In this document: positions 35,199 to 42,270 of the stretch, in pieces
How positions within the stretch are numbered: the first letter of the stretch is position 1
How the letters are laid out: each line of letters begins with the position of its first letter
Assembly: GCA_031259085.1 (NCBI GenBank)
Contig: JAIRMA010000062.1
Span: 1 to 46,101 of the forward strand
Source: Christensenellaceae bacterium
GTDB lineage: Bacteria > Bacillota > Clostridia > Christensenellales > DTU072
Direction: 5' to 3'
Length of the DNA stretch: 46,101 nucleotides
Program-made: the position numbers and the translations under genes
The notes under the pieces: generated by a model
Told to the model about the DNA's origin: nothing
What the model saw: only the letters and a program-made list of their open reading frames with translations
Database searches by the model: none

Positions 35199-36839
35199 TT
35201 ATTGTTTCAAATTTAGTCGTTTTATTGTGTCTGAGGCAAGCCTACTTAACTTTGGCATGCCGTCTGATTTAAAAAAACCTGTGCATGACTTATCATTATC
35301 ATATAATCTATCATAAATCCATCCTAAAATACCAAATTTGTTAATTGCCATCACAGTGTTAGAATATTTTTTTATAAAGTCATATTCCCCCATCACATCA
35401 TGCGCTGGGACAATGCCACAACTGAAGTTGCTTAGGAGTTTTGGAATCTGTGCTATTTTTTCTACTCTAGCAAGAGTAGGATTTAGTTGCCTAAATTTAT
35501 TTTCTGCTTTTTCATTTTTGAAATGAAACCCCGAACTCATTAGTAACTCAATATAGTTTTTCGCACTGTCACATGGCCCTTGATATTCAATTATGTCGGT
35601 TGAATAAATAAGCCCACCTCCAGAGGTTATTATTGTGTATGGATCTGAATTTTTTGCAACTCTATACATGTAATCGGACAGGACCCCACCGCCTTGATAA
35701 TTAGAAAAGATCGAACGCATTATTATGGATGGAGAACGTGCTTCTTTAGAGACTAATATGCTAATGTCCTTTGCAATTTCCTCAGTTAGTTGTTTATCCT
35801 CAATTATTGTGGGATCCTGATTAAATTCCTCTAAAATCATTATTCCTAATCTATCAGCATAGCTCCTTAAAATAGGATCAATACAATAATACGGTAAAAC
35901 AATTGTGTTAAATCCCATCGAAAGCGCAGTGGCTAGTATCCTGCGTATCTGTTTGCATTTATTATCATATTCACTAGATAAAATCGCATTGTCTACTCTC
36001 ACTCCACGTATTAATGTCTTTTGTCCACTAATAAATAATTGGTTGCCAATAATTCGAATGGGTCTATAAGAAAAATAAGTGTATATTAAATCAATTATCT
36101 CACCCATTTCATTTAAGAGTGAAATCTCAAGGTCATATATTTTGGGATTATTAGGAGCCCAAGGCACAATTTGGTTTTTTAATGGTATTGATAACATGAA
36201 GTTATCACGTGCAATATACCTGTATGATGCAAGCGTCTTGTTTTCATTCGAGACTACAATATTAATAGCATAGCTGTCCTTGATTCCTACAGCTATCCCA
36301 CCCACAAAAATAGAGGATCCGTCTTGTGCCGTTACCGCATTTATTTCTGCAAGAAATGAATTACTACAAAATTCAAGCCAAACGGAACGCCATAAGCCAA
36401 ACACTTTAGATGAATCATTCTGTTGACTATTTTTTTTGGTCCTGAAAACGTTAACAGCTATTTGATTAGGTCCATCTAGTAAAACCTGGGATATCTCAAA
36501 ACAAAAATTGGATTTTTCGCCGATGTGAGCCATGCAAGGGGTTCCGTTTATGTATATATTAGCCGACTCTCCAACCCCTAAAAAATTGATAAATACACGC
36601 CCTTGTCTTTGGAATTCGTTTACATGAAATGTTCGTTTATACCAAACGTCATTGCAATTGTCTAGAAAATTAGCATCATTAAAACACCGCGGATCTGGAA
36701 CAATTACTGTCTGCTCAAATTCATTGTTAATATAATATGCAGGCACATCTGAATCGCCTACGCAATATTTCCATTCTCCATCCAATGATAGGAAATTCTT
36801 TCGTGTCATATCTGGACGTGGGTGCTTTAATCTCTCCAT
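35199..36839 (-). CDS. GH2-like protein lacking both catalytic glutamates (probable pseudoenzyme)
   Basis: A 546-residue protein with the full layout of glycoside hydrolase family 2: an N-terminal jelly-roll sugar-binding domain (HPRPDMTRKNFLSLDGEW, then VWYKRTF, INFLGVGESANIYING and VFGLWRSVWLE), an Ig-like domain (about 160-260) and a TIM barrel (GNQLFISGQKTLIRGV, MGFNTIVLPYY, DRLGIMILEEFN). The acid/base N-E pair of active members is replaced by N380-Y381 (IIMRSIFSNYQGG), and the nucleophile site, normally [LI]SE[FY]G, reads LLSNFSCG with N471. The expected RGVNRHE reads RGVRVDN. Hydrolysis by the usual retaining mechanism is therefore unlikely; a sugar-binding or structural role is possible. 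No signal peptide is visible. It starts the addB-addA gene group and has no Shine-Dalgarno site. Confidence 0.85.
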   Translation of the reverse strand: MERLKHPRPDMTRKNFLSLDGEWKYCVGDSDVPAYYINNEFEQTVIVPDPRCFNDANFLDNCNDVWYKRTFHVNEFQRQGRVFINFLGVGESANIYINGTPCMAHIGEKSNFCFEISQVLLDGPNQIAVNVFRTKKNSQQNDSSKVFGLWRSVWLEFCSNSFLAEINAVTAQDGSSIFVGGIAVGIKDSYAINIVVSNENKTLASYRYIARDNFMLSIPLKNQIVPWAPNNPKIYDLEISLLNEMGEIIDLIYTYFSYRPIRIIGNQLFISGQKTLIRGVRVDNAILSSEYDNKCKQIRRILATALSMGFNTIVLPYYCIDPILRSYADRLGIMILEEFNQDPTIIEDKQLTEEIAKDISILVSKEARSPSIIMRSIFSNYQGGGVLSDYMYRVAKNSDPYTIITSGGGLIYSTDIIEYQGPCDSAKNYIELLMSSGFHFKNEKAENKFRQLNPTLARVEKIAQIPKLLSNFSCGIVPAHDVMGEYDFIKKYSNTVMAINKFGILGWIYDRLYDNDKSCTGFFKSDGMPKLSRLASDTIKRLNLKQ

Positions 36840-36845
36840 GTATAA

Positions 36846-36874
36846 ATGATATCATATTATTTCGTATCAATCAA
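36846..36874 (-). promoter_or_regulatory. Candidate promoter of the GH2-like/addB/addA group
   Basis: TTGATT (36869-36874), a 17-bp spacer and TATCAT (36846-36851) on the minus strand. Transcription would begin at or next to the ATG at 36839, giving a leaderless message, in line with the absence of a ribosome-binding site. The match to consensus is moderate. Confidence 0.4.
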
Positions 36875-36970
36875 TAATAAATAGGAACATTTATATATTT
36901 AAGCCTCTAAAGTTGATTTACTCTGATAATTAACTAATTAAAAGATACTTTTATCCGAAAATTAATTATA

Positions 36971-37000
36971 TTGACCTTTTATATCATTTTAATGTATAAT
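36971..37000 (+). promoter_or_regulatory. Promoter of the two small membrane-protein genes
   Basis: TTGACC (36971-36976), an 18-bp spacer and a perfect TATAAT (36995-37000). The start is expected near 37007. The first ribosome-binding site on this message is AGGGG (37023-37027), which serves the short upstream ORF. Confidence 0.65.
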
Positions 37001-37032
37001 TAATAGCAATACGCTCGATTCTAGGGGTTTTT

Positions 37033-37068
37033 ATGTTTGCATTCTTATCAAAGCGATTTCTCAATTGA
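37033..37068 (+). CDS. Putative 11-codon upstream ORF overlapping the next gene
   Basis: MFAFLSKRFLN followed by TGA, with AGGGG 5 bases before its ATG. Its stop codon overlaps the ATG of the next gene in TGATG. The next gene has no ribosome-binding site of its own, so translation is probably coupled through this ORF. Alternatively the first residues belong to the next protein and are separated from it by a frameshift. Confidence 0.45.
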   Translation: MFAFLSKRFLN

Positions 37069-37307
37069 TGAACAGTCAAGCATTTGTTCTTATTCTTTCG
37101 CTAGCTTTAATTTGTCTGAAATTTATTCAAAAACTATCATCAAATTCGATTTTAGACAATGACAAAATATTAGAAGACGCGTTAATTGATTTTGATAATT
37201 CCACTAGCGATTTTGAAGATGTTTTTAGAACTAAAAGTCTATTCGAATTTATATATTATCCTCCAGTAGGTATAGCTGGCTTTATTAAAGGATGGATAGT
37301 GGGGTGA
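37068..37307 (+). CDS. Small single-span membrane protein, unknown function
   Basis: A 79-residue protein with one N-terminal hydrophobic segment (AFVLILSLALICL), an acidic middle (NDKILEDALIDFDNSTSDFED) and a hydrophobic C-terminal end (YYPPVGIAGFIKGWIVG) that could dip into the membrane. No family is recognised. ATG at 37068 is preferred to the TTG directly before it. It lacks its own Shine-Dalgarno site and overlaps the upstream mini-ORF by one base. The following gene starts 7 bases after its stop codon, and its 3' end supplies that gene's ribosome-binding site, so the two are almost certainly expressed together. Confidence 0.6.
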   Translation: MNSQAFVLILSLALICLKFIQKLSSNSILDNDKILEDALIDFDNSTSDFEDVFRTKSLFEFIYYPPVGIAGFIKGWIVG

Positions 37308-37314
37308 ATTTTCT

Positions 37315-38055
37315 ATGAGAAAAACATGGATTGCAAATGGTTTTATATGGATCTTTATTGTTTTTGTATTTTGTTTTCTTTTAGATTCATGTATATATCG
37401 GTATCAAGTTTTTGACTATATTGGTGTTAAATATGTTAAATATGCGGACATTAGCGGTAAAATTGAATTTTTGATTATTGAGAGACCAAGTGAAGGTGTT
37501 GGGTACATAACTATTAATGGAAAGCATCGCAAAGGTATTTTCGGTTTTTCAGCTACGAAGGGACTCGAATTCTACATATCGCTATTCAATGAAGATCCTC
37601 TACTGGGGATTGAGTCTAATGAAATGATTTACTGCACGTTCGAAAATGATATCATTAAATCCAATAATGAGAACATTACACTATTCGGCGAAGAATTTGA
37701 TAGATTGGTATTTACTAGAACACCTGTAGATGAAAAAACAATTGATGCTAGTCAATACTTTTATTTTGAATGGAAAAACTCAGAAGACATTTTATATATA
37801 AACTTCAGGGACTCATTCTCTTTAAACGGTATAGGTACTGCTAAAACAAAAACAGGTGAAATGGCTAATATCGTTTTTGTATGGAGAGATGATAGAAAAT
37901 TTGAGATTTATCTAGAAGATGAGGCCACTGTTGATCATTATCCTAAGGTTAGGGGTAGTTATACGAATATTAAAAAGGAACTTGAATTGACTATAGAATA
38001 TAATGACGATTTTTTCGATGACTCAATTAAAACAATATCAATGAAAGGTGGTTGA
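37315..38055 (+). CDS. Membrane-anchored protein of unknown function with beta-rich exterior domain
   Basis: A 246-residue protein with an N-terminal membrane anchor (ANGFIWIFIVFVFCFLL) followed by SC; the flanking residues LLDSC make a poor lipobox, so an uncleaved anchor is more likely. The rest is rich in strands with repeated aromatic-hydrophobic alternation (QYFYFEWKN, EDILYINFRD, IVFVWRDDRKFEIYLED, ELELTIEY), which suggests a beta-sandwich or barrel domain outside the membrane. No family is recognised. The ribosome-binding site GGGGTGA spans the stop codon of the preceding small gene, so translation is likely coupled. Confidence 0.7.
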   Translation: MRKTWIANGFIWIFIVFVFCFLLDSCIYRYQVFDYIGVKYVKYADISGKIEFLIIERPSEGVGYITINGKHRKGIFGFSATKGLEFYISLFNEDPLLGIESNEMIYCTFENDIIKSNNENITLFGEEFDRLVFTRTPVDEKTIDASQYFYFEWKNSEDILYINFRDSFSLNGIGTAKTKTGEMANIVFVWRDDRKFEIYLEDEATVDHYPKVRGSYTNIKKELELTIEYNDDFFDDSIKTISMKGG

Positions 38056-38085
38056 TATTTAGATGGATGTGATTAAAGGCTAATT

Positions 38086-38111
38086 ATACAACTAAATACA
38101 AAATGTTGTAT
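38086..38111 (+). terminator. Weak hairpin after the 246-aa membrane protein gene
   Basis: ATACAAC and GTTGTAT form a perfect 7-bp stem with a 12-base loop, 30 bases past the stop codon. It lacks a clear T-run (TATCTATT follows), so termination here would be inefficient. Confidence 0.3.
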
Positions 38112-38235
38112 TATCTATTAAACCTTTATATTATTGGTTTGTGTTTTAGCATTAATAAATTAGTATCTAAAACTTCCAAAACATACTATGATAATTAACT
38201 CTTGCTTAGCATGTAGCTCTAAACATTCAAGTATG

Positions 38236-38265
38236 TTGCAATCTATATGGAGAACGTGGTATAAT
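38236..38265 (+). promoter_or_regulatory. Promoter of the GLUG-repeat lipoprotein gene
   Basis: TTGCAA (38236-38241), an 18-bp spacer and TATAAT (38260-38265). A second TGTATAAT follows at 38271-38278. The predicted leader is about 95 bases and contains the hairpin at 38314-38349. Confidence 0.6.
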
Positions 38266-38313
38266 TACTATGTATAATTTGAACATGCGAATAATTCTGT
38301 TCAACTAGTAGTA

Positions 38314-38349
38314 GCAGCATCGTCATTTGTTGACAAATATATATGCTGT
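38314..38349 (+). promoter_or_regulatory. Leader hairpin upstream of the GLUG lipoprotein ribosome-binding site
   Basis: GCAGCAT pairs with ATGCTGT (one G-U). Inside a 4x4 internal loop, ATTTG pairs with CAAAT around a TTGA loop. It ends 18 bases before the ATG, just before AGAAAGG. Similar leader hairpins precede the two giant lipoprotein genes. Confidence 0.4.
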
Positions 38350-38367
38350 GTGTTTAGAAAGGTTATT

Positions 38368-40584
38368 ATGTTAACTAAAAAAAATTTAATAGCATCTTTT
38401 GTCCTAATTACTTTGATGCTTTTAGCTATATTGACCCTTACGTCCTGTAAGGCTGTAAATATTTCAATTATTATTGTATCAGAAGCAGCGACTGATAGTG
38501 ACCCCTTTACAATAGTGTTTGGAGAAAACACAGACGATAAAAACAGCAAAGAAGCTTCTTATCAGCTTGAAGCAGATGGCACAACACTTATCGAGAATTT
38601 TACAACTGGAAATTACACTACAGTTACTATTTCCAGGTATGGTTGCACACAGGTCTATAATGATGTAGCAATCTACGAAAAGAAAGGTTCTACATACTAC
38701 TTCGACGTTAAATTATTTGACAGCTCCAATATTTCAACTATCGGCACAACTAACATTGTCGAATATATGATTGTTAATCAAAAACAATTACAAAACATTG
38801 CATTGCTATCAGAGGCTAGAATATCCATAAAATACACTCTTCAGCAAAACATTGTCCTTGATAATAATTTTAGCTATATACCAACATTAAATGAGATGGC
38901 AACTATTGATGGTGCAAATCATACAATCCAAAACCTTAATTTAATTATAGAATTAGATAACGTGGGACTTATAGGCACTAACTATGGTACAATCCAAAAC
39001 CTTAAATTGGTAAATTCAAAAGTAAGTGGGATATACAACGTAGGCGCTCTAGTCGGAATAAACCATGGCATTATATCAAACATTATAATGACAACAACCG
39101 AGGTATCAGGCACAAAATTTGTTGGTAGCACGTGTGGATTAGATTACGGGATCATTGAAAATGTAAATGTGTCTCAATCCACTTTACAGTCCACTGAAGG
39201 ATATTTTGGAACAATTGCTGGCTTTAGCTTCACAAATATAGGTCTTGGGGCATATGCAACGCGTCCCGACTTGATAGCTAATACACCTATTACTGATGAA
39301 ATGACGGCCCTTGAAATATTAAAAACTGGCATTGCAAATTGGACATCACTCCCAGACAGAGCAAAGCTCTTGAAAGGCGACTTTAAAGTTGATCTAAAAA
39401 AGATAATGGAAATAGCTGCTAAGTCATTCGCAAGTTATGGAGGATCGGAAGGCGTTTTTATTCGAGAAGTATTAAGGATCTTTGGAAATATTTTAAATTT
39501 TGTTACTCATGTTGAGGCAAAATTACTTTATAATGATACTGATATAGAGAATGAGAAATTAGGGGAGGCTATCGGTATATTGAGCGGATATATTGCTTTT
39601 GATACCGAGAACTCAACTCTTGTGAAGGCCTTCGATAATGAAATTTTAGTGCCAGTTGTTGATTTTCTTTTACAACAAAATGACATTGCTCTCACAATGG
39701 CAGAGCTTAAAGAGATTATTTTTGATAATCCGCAGGGCGGCGCAGCTTACTATAGACAAGAAGATGATTATTTACAATTTACTGCTGCATATGGCAATGA
39801 CTCACATGTCGATCAATCAACTGGACAGGTAATAATTGAGTTTAATAAGGACTATTATACTGCAAGAGTAGAAGAGGAAATACGGCGTCAGGGTAAAATT
39901 CAAAAATTAGATCAACTTTACATTGAGTTTGCGCTAGACTATATAGAAGAAGCTAAGAAATATTTATTCCTTAGCGATTTTATAGATTGGGAAAATGTAA
40001 CGGCTGATATGTTTACAGGAACGCCAACAAAAGTATTTAAAGATGGTATATATACTCTAGAGTTTGTCACTGATCCTGATAAACTAATGGCTGAATTTGT
40101 TGAGTTCTTCAATATTGCAGTTGCAGAATTCGAAAATATTGTGATATCTGTACATGAGGCAAATGGATTACAATCTCCTGTGGGACATGGGTCTATTGCA
40201 AGAGTTAAATTTGATCCTCAAGGCACAAAACCAACTATTAAAGCTGAGGTTTATGATAATGGGTTTATACGGTACTGGCAACTCGATAATTTTTCTGTTA
40301 CAGTAGAAATTGAGTTTGAGGAGGTTTTACGTCAGACAATATCTAATGAAGCTAAATTAAACGGTTTAACTCTTGATATATCTGCAATCGAATTCGATTT
40401 GTCTTTCATTAATCCATATACTAATTTGTATAGCTATTCAAAAAGTGATTCCGATATTGAGTTGCAACTAACCATTTTCAATGGTAACGAAGTACCTCTA
40501 GCAGAAGCATTAGAGATATATAGAAATAATAATAAAAATACAGCTGAGAACAATAATGGATCCTCATCTGACACTGAATCCTAA
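38368..40584 (+). CDS. Lipoprotein with GLUG-type repeats
   Basis: A 738-residue lipoprotein: the signal peptide ends in LTSC with the cysteine at residue 27. After a short beta-rich domain, residues about 190-290 carry GLUG-like repeats (VGLIGTNYGTIQNL, VGALVGINHGIISNI, VGSTCGLDYGIIENV) of the kind found in bacterial surface proteins and IgA-peptidase-like proteins. The remaining 440 residues are mixed helix and strand with no family that I recognise, ending in an N/S/E-rich tail. A GTG at 38350 is in frame, but AAAGG lies 5 bases before the ATG at 38368, which is therefore preferred. It has its own promoter and a strong terminator, and is convergent with the spoIIIA operon. It is probably displayed on the cell surface; role unknown. 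Confidence 0.88.
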   Translation: MLTKKNLIASFVLITLMLLAILTLTSCKAVNISIIIVSEAATDSDPFTIVFGENTDDKNSKEASYQLEADGTTLIENFTTGNYTTVTISRYGCTQVYNDVAIYEKKGSTYYFDVKLFDSSNISTIGTTNIVEYMIVNQKQLQNIALLSEARISIKYTLQQNIVLDNNFSYIPTLNEMATIDGANHTIQNLNLIIELDNVGLIGTNYGTIQNLKLVNSKVSGIYNVGALVGINHGIISNIIMTTTEVSGTKFVGSTCGLDYGIIENVNVSQSTLQSTEGYFGTIAGFSFTNIGLGAYATRPDLIANTPITDEMTALEILKTGIANWTSLPDRAKLLKGDFKVDLKKIMEIAAKSFASYGGSEGVFIREVLRIFGNILNFVTHVEAKLLYNDTDIENEKLGEAIGILSGYIAFDTENSTLVKAFDNEILVPVVDFLLQQNDIALTMAELKEIIFDNPQGGAAYYRQEDDYLQFTAAYGNDSHVDQSTGQVIIEFNKDYYTARVEEEIRRQGKIQKLDQLYIEFALDYIEEAKKYLFLSDFIDWENVTADMFTGTPTKVFKDGIYTLEFVTDPDKLMAEFVEFFNIAVAEFENIVISVHEANGLQSPVGHGSIARVKFDPQGTKPTIKAEVYDNGFIRYWQLDNFSVTVEIEFEEVLRQTISNEAKLNGLTLDISAIEFDLSFINPYTNLYSYSKSDSDIELQLTIFNGNEVPLAEALEIYRNNNKNTAENNNGSSSDTES

Positions 40585-40613
40585 ACGTTGCTTAACAGTT
40601 TTTTATCTTTTTC

Positions 40614-40661
40614 AATCTCAAAGTGGACGCTTAAATGGCGATTCCACTTTGAGATTTTTTT
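40614..40661 (+). terminator. Strong intrinsic terminator of the GLUG lipoprotein gene
   Basis: A perfect 13-bp stem (AATCTCAAAGTGG and CCACTTTGAGATT) with a 17-base loop, followed by a run of T. On the opposite strand the hairpin is followed by GAAAAAG, so it should work for the plus strand only, although it lies just downstream of spoIIIAH. Confidence 0.92.
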
Positions 40662-40667
40662 CTTTGT

Positions 40668-41147
40668 TTAAGCGTATGGTACTATTTGGATTTCGTGTGC
40701 CTCATAATCTGTTTGACTAACTACAATATCAAATATCTTTGCCGATTCCTCAATCGTCATATCTGCTTTATTTACAACTATGTTTACAAGCTTTGGGCTA
40801 ATTGCCACAATTACATCATCAAAGCCTTTTGCAATTATTAAGCTCTCTAACAAAAGCTCTGTTTGCATCGAATTCACTATTGCAATCTTCTCTGCCTCTG
40901 CCTCAATAACCGACTCTGTCGAGGCATTCACTGCTATTATTTCGTTCAATATTGCGATTTGCTCAGTCCTAGATAACTCTCTATTTTTCTTCGTTGATTC
41001 AAAGAAGTTAAGTGTGACACTGCCTGTTGTTTGAACATCATCAGCATCTAGGACCCTCACGTTTGTTAAATAGTTCAATACGCCTGTTGCAACTAATAAT
41101 ACTACCATTGATACCAAAATTATTATTTTCTTTTTATTCGCCTTCAT
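40668..41147 (-). CDS. spoIIIAH: Stage III sporulation protein AH
   Basis: The mother-cell component that meets SpoIIQ of the forespore across the intermembrane space and forms part of the sporulation feeding-tube channel. One N-terminal membrane helix (about residues 6-26) is followed by a linker and the conserved YscJ/FliF-like ring-building domain (LLLESLIIAKGFDDVIVAIS, VNIVVNKADMTIEESAKIFD). At 159 residues it is clearly shorter than the 218-residue B. subtilis protein; the missing part is the variable linker region. A strong AAGGAGGTG site precedes the ATG. It is the last gene of the operon. Confidence 0.92.
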   Translation of the reverse strand: MKANKKKIIILVSMVVLLVATGVLNYLTNVRVLDADDVQTTGSVTLNFFESTKKNRELSRTEQIAILNEIIAVNASTESVIEAEAEKIAIVNSMQTELLLESLIIAKGFDDVIVAISPKLVNIVVNKADMTIEESAKIFDIVVSQTDYEAHEIQIVPYA

Positions 41148-41175
41148 AACACCTCCTTAAATATGTCAACTGCGA

Positions 41176-41733
41176 TTATTTCATTGTGAATACTTCTATC
41201 ATATTAGCATTTAGATCCAATATTGCCTGTACCGCCCTCAAAAGTTCTAAACGCACTTTTATATTTGATGCGCCTTTCGCTACAACTATAACCCCCTTTA
41301 TATCTGGCATTATCTCTTTTATGATGATTAACTGTGACTTCCCATTGCTGTTAACTACAATAGGTGATATAGTCTGAGTACTAGATGTTGTCTCACTTCC
41401 ATTAGATATAGTCGAATTATTATGCGTGTTTGTAGTGTTAGCAGTAATTATTTCAGGTGATCCATTATAAGTAATCATCACCTTTACATCACCTGCACCT
41501 TCAATCTCTCTCAAAATATTAGCAAGCCGCGTCTCCAAATCTGTACTATTTACTACATTTGTGTTCGAGGTTTCATTTATTTCTGTATCAATATTTTCTC
41601 TCTTGTTGGAAACCCCTATATATATCATTATACTTATCACAATAATAATCACACCAACTATGATCTCAATATTTTTTACAGTCTTAATTTTTTTTAGGAG
41701 CTCTTTTATTCTTTTAAAATTAAAAATATCCAT
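41176..41733 (-). CDS. spoIIIAG: Stage III sporulation protein AG
   Basis: A 185-residue protein with one membrane helix (about 24-41). Its exterior part forms the large ring of the SpoIIIA-SpoIIQ channel in B. subtilis. The conserved elements are visible: LETRLANILREIEGAGDVKVMITY, then IKGVIVVAKGASNIKVRLELLRAVQAIL, separated by an N/S/T-rich insertion where the family has a beta-triangle insert of variable length. GGGGAGGTG lies a few bases before the ATG. The gene is separated from its neighbours by 26 and 28 bases. Confidence 0.94.
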   Translation of the reverse strand: MDIFNFKRIKELLKKIKTVKNIEIIVGVIIIVISIMIYIGVSNKRENIDTEINETSNTNVVNSTDLETRLANILREIEGAGDVKVMITYNGSPEIITANTTNTHNNSTISNGSETTSSTQTISPIVVNSNGKSQLIIIKEIMPDIKGVIVVAKGASNIKVRLELLRAVQAILDLNANMIEVFTMK

Positions 41734-41759
41734 TCATCTAGCACCTCCCCAAAGCATAA

Positions 41760-42254
41760 TTACTCTAAATCATAGAATATTCTTATGATGTCTTTTTCTA
41801 TGTTTATAGCTACAGCTATTTTGTCTTTCATTACTTCAATAATATTAATATTCTCATCATTATTATTTATGACAGATTTTGTTATGCTTATCTCTACAGC
41901 ACTAATTTCAAATTCATTTGTGGGGCTTTTTAGCTCTACACGCACATATGAGCAAACAATATTCTCATCTGACAATAATATTTTTATATTATCCTCTACC
42001 CTTTTTCGTCTCGCGTCATTGATATAAGTTAAATAACTAGTATCAATTATTGTATTACTGCTGTCTGTTATGACACTAGTCAAATCAAACTTAACGCCCT
42101 TTAAATTCGATAATGGACTTAATACGGCAACCAATACAAATAGTGATGCCACACCTTTAATATACTTTTTAGTTTCGCCTTCTGCTATTATGATGTCTAT
42201 TAAAACAACTGACATGACAGCTACAGCAATTCCAACAAGCCATTCATTCATCAT
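41760..42254 (-). CDS. spoIIIAF: Stage III sporulation protein AF
   Basis: A 164-residue protein with two N-terminal membrane helices (LVGIAVAVMSVVLIDIIIA and GVASLFVLVAVLSPL) and a C-terminal soluble domain with the ring-building fold seen in this family (ICVSYVRVELKS-like strand, ILLSDEN, VAINIEKDIIRIF). It is part of the SpoIIIA complex in the outer forespore membrane. An adjacent second ATG makes the exact first codon uncertain by one residue. It starts 16 bases after the spoIIIAE stop. Confidence 0.9.
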   Translation of the reverse strand: MMNEWLVGIAVAVMSVVLIDIIIAEGETKKYIKGVASLFVLVAVLSPLSNLKGVKFDLTSVITDSSNTIIDTSYLTYINDARRKRVEDNIKILLSDENIVCSYVRVELKSPTNEFEISAVEISITKSVINNNDENINIIEVMKDKIAVAINIEKDIIRIFYDLE

Positions 42255-42270
42255 GCACTACGCCCTATAT

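Noticed and set aside
38301-38549. 82-codon minus-strand ORF overlapping the start of the GLUG lipoprotein gene
   Set aside because: It lies opposite the lipoprotein signal-peptide codons and the mapped promoter leader; no ribosome-binding site.
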